Under the pieces are notes generated by a model. That model saw nothing but the letters and a program-made list of their open reading frames with translations, did not search any database and was not told where the DNA came from. DNA of 64,000 bases from an uncultured Collinsella sp. (GTDB lineage Bacteria; Actinomycetota; Coriobacteriia; Coriobacteriales; Coriobacteriaceae). The stretch spans positions 43,371 to 107,370 of the forward strand of contig CALAMG010000039.1 in NCBI GenBank assembly GCA_937925715.1. Reading direction: 5' to 3'. Shown piece after piece: positions 25,527 through 34,748 of the stretch; within the stretch, counting starts at the first letter, position 1, and each line of letters opens with the position of its first letter. The position numbers and the translations under genes were made by a program.

Positions 25527-25817
25527 TTAAGCGGCGACGGCCTCATAGACCGTAGCGCCCGAGAAGCTGTCATGCAGGCTCTTGCCGGCAATCCACGGCA
25601 GCTCGACGACCTCGCAGACCGTGTTGACCAGCTCGGAGCAGTCAGTAAAGTGGCCCTTGTCGTTGAGGGCCTCGCAATCCTGAACACGCCAATAGCCATC
25701 GGTGTGCGTGATGTAGTACTCGTGATCGTTGATCGACACGAAAGCGCGCGTCTTGGAACGCAGCAGCTTCAGAAATCCTTCGAAGTCGGTCTCGACGACA
25801 TCTCCAGCCTGGAACAT
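25527..25817 (-). CDS. Small conserved-looking protein of unknown function
   Basis: 96 residues, no membrane segment or signal. It begins MFQAGDVVETDFEGFLKLL and contains aromatic and acidic stretches (INDHEYYITHTDGYWRVQD), suggesting a small folded beta-rich domain. AGGAGG seven bases before the ATG and a terminator just after the stop argue strongly that it is a real single-gene unit. I do not recognise the family. Its upstream 290 bases, shared with the nitroreductase gene, are AT-richer than average and likely hold divergent promoters. Confidence 0.75.
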   Translation of the reverse strand: MFQAGDVVETDFEGFLKLLRSKTRAFVSINDHEYYITHTDGYWRVQDCEALNDKGHFTDCSELVNTVCEVVELPWIAGKSLHDSFSGATVYEAVAA

Positions 25818-26111
25818 GATGTTACCTCCTGGCCCGGCGCCACCATGGCGCGTTGATAAACGTTGGTGCTCCTTTAGTAAAACCTTTATCAGAGGTTATG
25901 CGTTCGTCATTTAGGCAAGTGGTAAAAAACCGCAGGGTAGACGGGATAAAACGTTTAACCATCCCATTTGTTTGTCACATTCTGAAGGTACTTTTATGCA
26001 AACCCACTTTCCCAATTGGAATCCATCCTTTTGGCCGGGCAATTGACCGTCTATCGTTTGAGCCCGACGGGTATGAACGTGGCATCTGCAACGCCACCGC
26101 AAGGAGACACC

Positions 26112-26633
26112 ATGGAGACCATCGAAGCGCTCATTCACCGCCGCAGCTGCCGCAACTACAGCGATCGTCCCGTCGAGGCCGAAAAGCTTGCGCGTATTAT
26201 CGAAGCCGGCCAATATGCACCGAGCGGCATGGGCCGCCAACCGGTGACGTTTGTCGCCGTCACCGACCCCGCGACCGTCGAGCGTCTCTCACAGCTCAAC
26301 GCCCAGGTCATGGGCAGCAACAGCGACCCCTTCTATGGCGCCAAGACCGTTGTGGTGGTGCTGGTTGACCGCAGCGTGCCCACACATCTGGAAGACGGCT
26401 CGCTCGCCATGGGCAACCTGCTCAACGCCGCCTATGCACTGGGTGTCGATTCGTGCTGGATTCACCGCGCGCATGAGGTCTTTGACTCGCCCGAGGGCCT
26501 GGAGCTGCTGGCCAGCTGGGGCCTGCCCGCCGACGGCAGCCTGCGCGGTGTCGGTAACTGCATTCTTGGCTACGCCGAGGACACGCTACCCGAGGCAAAG
26601 CCGCGCCGCGACAACGTGGTGTACGTAAAGTAA
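26112..26633 (+). CDS. Nitroreductase family protein (FMN-dependent)
   Basis: 173 residues, the short form of the family. The N-terminal RRSCRNYSDRPVEAEKLARIIEAGQYAPSGMGRQP contains the FMN phosphate-binding Arg/Ser residues and the PSGxxxQP motif. The central MGNLLNAAYALGVDSCWIHRAHEV and the C-terminal GYAEDTLPEAKPRR match the NfsA/NfnB-like fold. Such enzymes reduce nitro compounds or quinones with NAD(P)H; the natural substrate is open. AAGGAG lies five bases upstream of the ATG. A 10-bp perfect hairpin begins six bases after the stop. Confidence 0.9.
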   Translation: METIEALIHRRSCRNYSDRPVEAEKLARIIEAGQYAPSGMGRQPVTFVAVTDPATVERLSQLNAQVMGSNSDPFYGAKTVVVVLVDRSVPTHLEDGSLAMGNLLNAAYALGVDSCWIHRAHEVFDSPEGLELLASWGLPADGSLRGVGNCILGYAEDTLPEAKPRRDNVVYVK

Positions 26634-26638
26634 TTAGT

Positions 26639-26662
26639 TCCGCCGTTCTACCGAACGGCGGA
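26639..26662. repeat. Perfect 10-bp palindrome directly after the nitroreductase stop
   Basis: TCCGCCGTTC and GAACGGCGGA flank a TACC loop; no T-run. A similar palindrome follows larE at 39251-39277. It may act as a terminator or mRNA 3' end. Confidence 0.55.
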
Positions 26663-26706
26663 CCCGCTGAAAGGCCCCGTCCCAAATTAGCTGCCCCACT
26701 CGCAAC

Positions 26707-27282
26707 TTATCCCGCCGATGGAGTTGTCGTCGTTTCGTTCGTCTGGGCCGTTTCGGCGCCACCGCCCTGTTCGTCCTCGTCCTTTTGCGCATCGGCGATG
26801 GTGGAGGCCGCCGCAACGATACCGCGCTGGGGCGCGACACCCGTCTGGGTCTGAGCGCCCTCGATAACTTCTGTGCCTGCATGCGCGAGCTCGGGCGATT
26901 TAAACACTGCGTCCAAGTTGGCGCCACCGCCGGCGTAGCCAAGCGCAGCGAGTGCGATGACGATCACTGCAACGACGGCCACGATCGGAACATAACGATG
27001 CCAACCAGCCGGATTGAGTCCACTGCGGCGAGCCGCCCCGCGGCTGATGTAACCGAGCGTTCCGTCGTGCTTGAGCTTTGAGCCCACCACGCGTTTGCGG
27101 CCCCACAGCGAGGACTCTGCCTGCATTGCCAAGCGGGCGCTTGCCGAAGGATAGCCGTATTTAGTGCGCTTGAACGAGCCATCAAACCCCGAGGCGTGTT
27201 TACCCCACGTCACCGATGTCGTGCGTCGGTTGACCGGCGCGGCACTCCGCCTTCTGCGGCTCGGTTTTGAAGTCTCAGCCAT
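26707..27282 (-). CDS. Predicted single-pass membrane protein, unknown function
   Basis: 191 residues. A basic, Ser/Arg-rich cytoplasmic N-terminus (about 1-90) is followed by one strong membrane helix (about 97-118, VPIVAVVAVIVIALAALGYAG) and a low-complexity outer tail rich in Thr, Glu and Gln. No known domain is recognised. GAGGGC precedes the ATG at 27282; the frame opens 18 codons earlier without a better site. The neighbouring gene upstream on the same strand is the HTH regulator at 27367-28584, 84 bases away, so co-transcription is possible. Confidence 0.75.
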   Translation of the reverse strand: MAETSKPSRRRRSAAPVNRRTTSVTWGKHASGFDGSFKRTKYGYPSASARLAMQAESSLWGRKRVVGSKLKHDGTLGYISRGAARRSGLNPAGWHRYVPIVAVVAVIVIALAALGYAGGGANLDAVFKSPELAHAGTEVIEGAQTQTGVAPQRGIVAAASTIADAQKDEDEQGGGAETAQTNETTTTPSAG

Positions 27283-27366
27283 ATGCCCTCGCACGCCGTA
27301 ACCAAATCGAAACAATAACGCTTTGGACTGTAGCACACGCGTCGCGCGCGGTCACGGGCGCCTCGC

Positions 27367-28584
27367 TCAACGGTCATCGTCCTTCAGCAAGCGCCACAGC
27401 GTTGTACGGCTTATGCCCAGTACCTCCGCCGCACGGGTTCGGTTGCCGTGGAGATGATCTACAACCAGATGCGCGATATCTCGCTCGGTATCGGCCAGCG
27501 GTCGCAGGATATACAGGTCGCTTTCGAGCGTCGGGGCGCCAAAGGCTGCGGTCTTAATCACGTCCTCTTGGGCGAGCACTTCCTCCGCCACAGCGCGGTC
27601 CACCGCGCCCGCCCCCACCAATATATACAGTCGTTCCGAGACCTCGCGGAGCTGCAGATAATTGCGCGGCCAGCGGTAAGCATCGAGCGTCTTCGTCGCC
27701 GCGGAAGACAGCGTGGGCGCTGCCGTCCCAAATGCGTCAGCGAGATATTCCAAATAGCGCGCAACCTTCGTCGACGCGGCTCCCTGCTCGGCGATTGCCG
27801 GCGCCACGCTCACCGCACAGGCGAAGCGCTCGGTCACAAAGGCGGCTTGATCACTTTCGCTGCCGCCCGGCATGTCATTCGCCGTCAGCACCACATGGCA
27901 GCGCGTCGCCAACGCGGTGTCGGCCATCGTGGAGACCAGCTCGCGGAGGCGCTGGGGGCCAACCGCGTTCCAGCCCTCAATGCAAAGGGTCAGCCCCGTT
28001 TGGAACAACGGCGATTCGGCGCTTTTGAGCACATGGCGCCAACCGCGCTCGGTGAGCTCATCGAGCGCAACGGAAACAAAGGGCTGATCGGCAAAAGGAC
28101 CGTCCAGGTAGAGGCGCTTGGCGATCTCGACCTGACCCGCGCCCAGCTCGCCCTCGAGCATAAGGGGCACACCGCGCGCGTAGCTCTCGACGACCGGCGC
28201 AGCCACTGAAGCCGCTCCCTCAACGATGCCGTACGCGCTCGATTCGTAGCGGGCCTCAACTTCGTCGGCGTTGAGCCACTCGATACCCGCATGCGCCGCG
28301 GCACCGCGCACCTCGCGGACCACGACGACCCAAAGGCCCCCGCCCTCTTTGTCGGTGGGGCGAACGGTCAGGCTCAGGCGCGTACCCGCACGCCCCATAA
28401 CCAGACGCGCGCCGTCTCCTATACGGTCGAGGCGCTCAGCGACAAAAGCCGCCACATCCCGCTCGAGCGCCGCGTCATTCATGGTCGAGATCGCGACGTC
28501 CCCACGCGCATCGATTGCCAATGCCGAGGCCCCGGCAGCAGCCAGGGCCTCGGTCAAGATGTTCAGCTTGGCATCGCTATCCAT
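27367..28584 (-). CDS. Fis-type HTH regulator with a degenerate sigma-54-activator-like ATPase domain
   Basis: 405 residues. The last 45 residues (DIAHLVVDHLHGNRTRAAEVLGISRTTLWRLLK) are a clear Fis/NtrC-type DNA-binding domain. The middle part resembles an enhancer-binding-protein AAA domain, but the Walker A site reads GELGAGQ, lacking the Lys, and no GAFTGA loop is seen, so activation of sigma-54 polymerase is unlikely. The first ~130 residues could be a sensor domain. The start is set at 28584 (MDSDAKLN), eight bases after AGGGG; the frame continues 67 codons upstream through a hairpin-rich leader. It follows the YeiH transporter gene on the same strand. Confidence 0.75.
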   Translation of the reverse strand: MDSDAKLNILTEALAAAGASALAIDARGDVAISTMNDAALERDVAAFVAERLDRIGDGARLVMGRAGTRLSLTVRPTDKEGGGLWVVVVREVRGAAAHAGIEWLNADEVEARYESSAYGIVEGAASVAAPVVESYARGVPLMLEGELGAGQVEIAKRLYLDGPFADQPFVSVALDELTERGWRHVLKSAESPLFQTGLTLCIEGWNAVGPQRLRELVSTMADTALATRCHVVLTANDMPGGSESDQAAFVTERFACAVSVAPAIAEQGAASTKVARYLEYLADAFGTAAPTLSSAATKTLDAYRWPRNYLQLREVSERLYILVGAGAVDRAVAEEVLAQEDVIKTAAFGAPTLESDLYILRPLADTERDIAHLVVDHLHGNRTRAAEVLGISRTTLWRLLKDDDR

Positions 28585-28709
28585 TATTTGCCCCTGTCCG
28601 CAGCGACGTGCAACCGCCGACGGTCGCACGACCGAGTGTTTCAAAATTGAACGATATTGCTCACCAAACACTATAGGGCAGAAAGCGCCGTCCTGCGAGT
28701 ATAGGTGTT

Positions 28710-28798
28710 GCCCCGCATCGCCATCCTGGCGGGGCGATAAGAGCTCTTCGGGACTTATAAACCTGCGGACAAGCCATACCCGCAAGAGCTCCTATCGC
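28710..28798. promoter_or_regulatory. Two overlapping hairpins between the YeiH gene and the HTH regulator
   Basis: GCCCCGC (28710-28716) pairs with GCGGGGC (28729-28735). GCGATAAGAGCTCTT from 28734 pairs with AAGAGCTCCTATCGC ending at 28798 with one mismatch and a bulge. They share bases 28734-28735. They could be a terminator of the transporter transcript or a leader structure of the regulator gene; no T-run is present. Confidence 0.45.
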
Positions 28799-28850
28799 TC
28801 CACCGTGAGAATGCGCTCACCAGCACGCAGCACGCAAACAAGCTACTTCT

Positions 28851-29885
28851 CTACCAGATTCCCAGTACGTGTTGCATTCCCAAACTCATGCACGCAATGC
28901 CAATCCAGCAGCAAAAGCCCAGCGCGATGGGCTTGCCGCCCTTTTTGACCAGCTCGATGATATCGGTATTAAAACCAATAGCCGCCATGGCCATCACGAT
29001 AAAGAACTTCGACAGCTCCTTGATGGGCGCCGCAAAGGACGCGGGAAGCTGAAGCACCGTGGTGATCACGCTCGCCAGCACAAAGAACAGCACAAACATG
29101 GGAAACGCGCGTTTAAGCGAGAACGTGCTCCTAGCGTCGCCGCCGGCCTTGCGCGCCAGATGCATCTGCCAGCAAGCAAGCGCCAGCGTGATGGGAATGA
29201 TGGCCAGCGTCCTGGTGAGCTTGACCACCGTGGCGCTCTCGAGCACATTGGCGCCGGGATGCATGCTGTCCCAAGCGCTCGCCGCAGCCGTTACGGACGA
29301 GGTGTCGTTGATGGCGGTACCGGCAAACAGGCCGAAGCCCTCGTTGGTCAGTCCGAGCATGCCGCCAAGCGTCGGAAACACGAGCGCCGCGATAACGTTA
29401 AACAGGAAGATAACCGAAATAGCCTGGGCAATCTCGCGATCGTCGGCATCGATGACGGGTGCGGTCGCGGCGATGGCAGAACCGCCGCAAATCGACGAAC
29501 CCACACCCACAAGCGTCGCGATCTTACCCGGCACGTTCATGACGCGGCAGAGCACAAAGGCGATGACAAGCGAGGTCGAGATCGTCGCCACGATAATCGG
29601 CAGCGACTGGGCGCCCTTGGACAGGATCTGGGAGAGGTTCATGCCAAAGCCAAGCAGGATAACCGCGTACTGCAAGACTTTTTTGGACGTATAGGTAATG
29701 CCGGCGGCGAGCTGTTCGCGACGATTCTTGGGAAAGACGAGCGCCAGGACCATGCCAAAGAGGATGGCAAATACCGGCCCGCCGACCACCTCAATTTGTT
29801 TGCCGAGCAACGTCGCGGGGATAGCGATGATCAGGCAGAACAAGACGCCTTTCCAGCGCTCGCGTACGATGTTTGCCAGTTGCAT
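28851..29885 (-). CDS. YeiH/UPF0324 family putative sulfate exporter
   Basis: 344 residues with about ten membrane helices. Family features include GGPVFAILFGMVLAL, LLGFGMNLSQIL, VGSSICGGSAIAATAPVI and TNEGFGLFAGTAINDTSSVTAAA. Members are annotated as sulfate or thiosulfate-related exporters and are often regulated with sulfur metabolism or taurine use, although direct transport evidence is limited. AAGGA lies seven bases before the ATG. It is divergent from a GntR regulator gene (30049/30079), which is its most likely controller; the shared 160-base gap contains TTGAGCGC-AGCCTT-GCGCAAAC, a possible operator. Confidence 0.9.
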   Translation of the reverse strand: MQLANIVRERWKGVLFCLIIAIPATLLGKQIEVVGGPVFAILFGMVLALVFPKNRREQLAAGITYTSKKVLQYAVILLGFGMNLSQILSKGAQSLPIIVATISTSLVIAFVLCRVMNVPGKIATLVGVGSSICGGSAIAATAPVIDADDREIAQAISVIFLFNVIAALVFPTLGGMLGLTNEGFGLFAGTAINDTSSVTAAASAWDSMHPGANVLESATVVKLTRTLAIIPITLALACWQMHLARKAGGDARSTFSLKRAFPMFVLFFVLASVITTVLQLPASFAAPIKELSKFFIVMAMAAIGFNTDIIELVKKGGKPIALGFCCWIGIACMSLGMQHVLGIW

Positions 29886-30078
29886 ATGGGATTCCTTCTT
29901 TCTATTTCACGTTTGCGACGGCTTATGATACGGCAACATTGAGCGCAGCCTTGCGCAAACACAGACTAAGATGCCGCAATAGTTCTCAGGCAACAGCCGA
30001 ATTACCCACCGCGGAAAGCTGATTCGCGGCATAATTAACAACTGACATATGAGTTTGATAGAACAGTTGCGAGGCGCT

Positions 30079-30780
30079 ATGGAAGAATCGATGCACGTCG
30101 GCGAGCAGGAAACGAGCCTACAGGACCAGTCCTACCACACCATTCGACGCAAAATCGTCTACCTGGACTACAAGCCGGGCGAAAAGCTGGGCGTCAAGCA
30201 ACTTTGCGACGACCTGGATATGGGGCGCACGCCCGTGCGCGAGGCTTTGGTTCGCTTGGCGCAAGAAGGCCTGGTGCGCACCGTGCCCCAGAGCGGCACC
30301 TACGTCTCACCCATCAACCTCACCCTTGCCGAGAGTGCCTGTTACATCCGCGAGCATCTGGAAAAGCAGGTGATTGTGGAGTGCTGTGCGCGCGCCACGT
30401 CGGCCGGCATCGAGCAGCTCGACCGCGCCATCGTGCTGCAGGAAAAGGCCATGGCCGAAGAGGATCGCATCGGCTTCTTTTTGAGCGACAACCTCATGCA
30501 TCACATGATTTTTAGCATCGCATGTCGTAGCACCGTGTGGTCGTGGCTCGAAGAGACCAATGCCGACCTGGAGCGCTTCCGCTGGCTGCGCGCCGCCACG
30601 CAGGTTCTCGACAATCAGGACATCGTGAACGAGCACAAGCAGATTCGCCGCGCTATCGCCGGTCGCGACCCCATCGAAGCGAGCTTTTTGGTCAGCAAGC
30701 ACCTGCACATGATGTTCCGCAACCAAACCGAAGTTCTGGACCAGTTCCCCGAGTACTTCGAGACCAGCAAGCTCCGCTAA
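30079..30780 (+). CDS. GntR-family (FadR/FCD type) transcriptional regulator
   Basis: 233 residues from the ATG at 30079, which follows GAGG by four bases; an ATG at 30049 has no visible site. The N-terminal winged helix (about 20-85) reads TIRRKIVYLDYKPGEKLGVKQLCDDLDMGRTPVREALVRLAQEGLVRTVPQSGTYV. The C-terminal all-helical FCD domain carries the metal-ligand pattern (Asp near LSDNLMHHMIF, His in NEHKQI and SKHLHM). Such proteins sense small organic acids. It is divergent from the YeiH transporter. Confidence 0.88.
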   Translation: MEESMHVGEQETSLQDQSYHTIRRKIVYLDYKPGEKLGVKQLCDDLDMGRTPVREALVRLAQEGLVRTVPQSGTYVSPINLTLAESACYIREHLEKQVIVECCARATSAGIEQLDRAIVLQEKAMAEEDRIGFFLSDNLMHHMIFSIACRSTVWSWLEETNADLERFRWLRAATQVLDNQDIVNEHKQIRRAIAGRDPIEASFLVSKHLHMMFRNQTEVLDQFPEYFETSKLR

Positions 30781-30813
30781 CCTGCCAAAAAGGGACAGGT
30801 TTATTTTGGCAGG
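30781..30813. repeat. REP-like palindrome with GGGACAGG core (copy 1 of 3 near-identical)
   Basis: CCTGCCAAAA and TTTTGGCAGG flank AGGGACAGGTTTA, followed by TTTTATCTGGG. Nearly identical copies occur at 34647-34679 (reverse) and 39427-39460, each followed by TTTTATCTGG and mostly by AAACGCTG. Confidence 0.75.
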
Positions 30814-30834
30814 TTTTATCTGGGCAAATGCAAC

Positions 30835-30870
30835 AAGGCCCGGCTCCGTCTTGATGCGGAGCCGGGCCTT
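30835..30870. terminator. Terminator between gntR and glmS (convergent)
   Basis: AAGGCCCGGCTCCG and CGGAGCCGGGCCTT pair perfectly over 14 bp around an 8-base loop; it serves glmS on the minus strand and possibly gntR. Confidence 0.75.
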
Positions 30871-30893
30871 AGTTGTTAGAACGACGGAACCAA

Positions 30894-32741
<1,848 letters not shown>

Positions 32742-32842
32742 AGGATAAATCCCTTCGTTCGCGTGACTGCAAGACGTCCACGCACGGGGGGCGCTGAGAC
32801 GTATAACGTTCGAGTATTGTACTCACGCAAGCGCAAGCTGAT

Positions 32843-32875
32843 ATACCAGAAGTGGTATCTCAACTTAGATACCAC
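32843..32875 (-). promoter_or_regulatory. Overlapping TGGTAT inverted repeats upstream of glmS (putative operator)
   Basis: ATACCA-GAAG-TGGTAT (32843-32858) overlaps GTGGTATCT-CAACTT-AGATACCAC (32852-32875). Three half-sites of the type TGGTAT resemble GntR/HutC-family operators such as those controlling aminosugar genes. The site lies 100-135 bases upstream of glmS and 65 bases past the permease gene; no T-run makes a terminator less likely. Confidence 0.5.
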
Positions 32876-32939
32876 CCGATGCACACATGCCCAAATCATC
32901 ACGATGGGGACAGGCGCCTTTGCGGCGGCTTGACCGGTT

Positions 32940-33593
32940 CTAGAGGCGCAGATGACGCTCGAGCCGATTACCCAGGGCAGTGAGCGCCATGACAATGACG
33001 TAGTAGACCACAGCCACCACCAAAAACGGTTCAAAGGCTCGATAGGTGAGCGCTTGCACGCTCTGGGCGGCACGCATCATGTCCATCAGGCCGATGGTTG
33101 CCACCAGCGAGGAGCTCTTGAGGACCGTGATCACTTCGTTGACCAGGGCGGGGGCAATCGAACGCATCGCCTGCGGAACAACGATCTTGCGCATCATGGG
33201 AACATAGCGAAGCCCGATGGCCCGAGCGGCATCGTACTGACCCCGGTCAACGCCCTCGATACCACCGCGTACCGTCTCGGACACCGTCGCTGAGCCGTTA
33301 AGCCCCAGCGTAATGACACCGGCGGCAAACATCGATATTTTAAAACCCGTGAGCTGCGGCGTCGCAAAGTACGCCAAAAAGAGCAGCACGATAAGCGGAA
33401 CGCCGCGAAAGATAGAGGTGTAGAAGCTGAGCACCGCACGCAATGGGCGACAGGGTAAAACCTTGAGCACGGCAATGAGAAAGCCCAGGGCAAGCGCTAT
33501 AACCAGAGCGGCGGCCGTCACCTGACAGGTCACGACCAGGCCGCTCATAAACATCGGTATATATGGTTCTAGCAGTTCAAACTTCATCAGCAT
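32940..33593 (-). CDS. Polar amino acid ABC transporter permease
   Basis: 217 residues, about five membrane helices. The HisMQ/GlnP-type EAA loop is visible: GGIEGVDRGQYDAARAIGLRYVPMMRKIVVPQAMRSIAPALVNEVITVLKSSSL. This loop contacts the ATPase. It follows the substrate-binding protein gene by 27 bases on the same strand, so they form one unit, but no ATPase gene is next to them. Downstream comes the glmS operator region. Confidence 0.92.
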   Translation of the reverse strand: MLMKFELLEPYIPMFMSGLVVTCQVTAAALVIALALGFLIAVLKVLPCRPLRAVLSFYTSIFRGVPLIVLLFLAYFATPQLTGFKISMFAAGVITLGLNGSATVSETVRGGIEGVDRGQYDAARAIGLRYVPMMRKIVVPQAMRSIAPALVNEVITVLKSSSLVATIGLMDMMRAAQSVQALTYRAFEPFLVVAVVYYVIVMALTALGNRLERHLRL

Positions 33594-33620
33594 GCCCTCG
33601 GCGTGCGCCTCACCGGATCG

Positions 33621-34502
33621 CTATTTTCCGGCAACCGTCGACGTGCCGGAAGCGGAATAGTCGCCGTTCCACATAAAGTCGGCGCCCACATACTGCTTGA
33701 TATAGCCGTCGATGGTGCCATCCTCGAGCATCTCGCCGATGCACTCGTCAAGCGCCACGACAAAGCCGGCACCCTTCTTGGCCATCAGGCGGTACACGCC
33801 CACATGACCGCTCGTCTCGGAACGATCGAGCAGGCCCAGCACCAGGCCCTTGTTCGCATCGCGCATGGACTGGCCCTCGGCGCCGTCGCACAGGTAGGCA
33901 TCGATGCGCCCGGCGAGCACCTCTTGCAGGCACTGGTCGCCGCCGTCGTACGTGTGAATATCGGCATCGGGCATGACCTTGGCGATGAACTTGTTCTGCA
34001 CGGTGCCGGTGGTGCAGGCGATGGACTTGCCGGCAAGGTCCTCGACGCGCTTAACAGGATCGCCGCCAAGTGTGAGAACGCCTACGAGCGGCTGATAATA
34101 GCCGCGCGTGAAGTCGTACGTCTGCTCGCGCTCTTCGTTGGAGCTCATCGCCATGGTAAAGGCCTTGTCATCGCTCTGCACCGATGCGAGCGTGGCAGCA
34201 AAGTCCTGCGGCTCAAAGTCGTAAGAAAAGCCCAGGCGCGAGGCCATCTCATCGGCAATGGCGATATCCAGGCCGACAACCTTCTGCTTGCCATCCGACT
34301 GCGTCTCCAGATAGCGATAGGGCGCGAAGGCATCGTCGCCCACAAAGGTGAGCTTGGCGCCTTTGATATCGTCGCCTGCACCCGCAGCAGAACCAGCGGC
34401 AGAGCCCTTGTCAGCGCCATTGCCAGCGCAACCGCTCGCCGCAACTAATGCTGTACCGGCAAGCAAACTCAGGAAATCACGACGAGAAACAGAGCGAGTC
34501 AT
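33621..34502 (-). CDS. Amino acid ABC transporter substrate-binding lipoprotein
   Basis: 293 residues. The signal SRRDFLSLLAGTALVAASGC combines a twin-arginine-like motif with a lipobox ending at the conserved Cys, so the protein is likely a membrane-anchored lipoprotein. A Gly/Ala/Ser linker precedes a type II periplasmic-binding fold (SBP_bac_3): GLDIAIADEMASRLG, MAMSSNEEREQTYDFT, and GKSIACTTGTVQNK. The start at 34502 follows AAAGG by seven bases. It is the first gene of a two-gene unit with the permease. The ligand class is polar amino acids by family; the precise one is unknown. Confidence 0.9.
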   Translation of the reverse strand: MTRSVSRRDFLSLLAGTALVAASGCAGNGADKGSAAGSAAGAGDDIKGAKLTFVGDDAFAPYRYLETQSDGKQKVVGLDIAIADEMASRLGFSYDFEPQDFAATLASVQSDDKAFTMAMSSNEEREQTYDFTRGYYQPLVGVLTLGGDPVKRVEDLAGKSIACTTGTVQNKFIAKVMPDADIHTYDGGDQCLQEVLAGRIDAYLCDGAEGQSMRDANKGLVLGLLDRSETSGHVGVYRLMAKKGAGFVVALDECIGEMLEDGTIDGYIKQYVGADFMWNGDYSASGTSTVAGK

Positions 34503-34587
34503 ACCAAAGCCTTTCAATCTACGTTCAAAACGGCTTCTATTGTAGACACTCCACTGTTGAGCGCGCAGCCCAGCCGCATCAAAACCA

Positions 34588-34679
34588 CTACAAAGGGGGA
34601 CAGGCACCTTTGTGGTGGCTTGGTCTCCAGCGTTTCCCCAGATAAAACCTGCCAAAATAAACCTGTCCCTCATTGGAAG
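34588..34679. repeat. Two adjacent GGGACAGG palindromes between the SBP and LacI genes
   Basis: The first, 34588-34618, pairs CCACTACAAAGG with CCTTTGTGGTGG around GGGACAGGCA; a similar fragment lies at 32905-32930. The second, 34647-34679, is a reverse-strand copy of the unit at 30781-30813. The rest of this divergent gap (34503-34748) must also carry both promoters. Confidence 0.65.
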
Positions 34680-34748
34680 GTTTTGACACCCTAGGGGCGG
34701 GCGATGCTACAATCTGGCTTGTACTTGAAACGCATCAAAGGGGCCGCT

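Noticed and set aside
32742..32940. glmS ribozyme
   Set aside because: The conserved ribozyme core and cleavage context are not found upstream of glmS.
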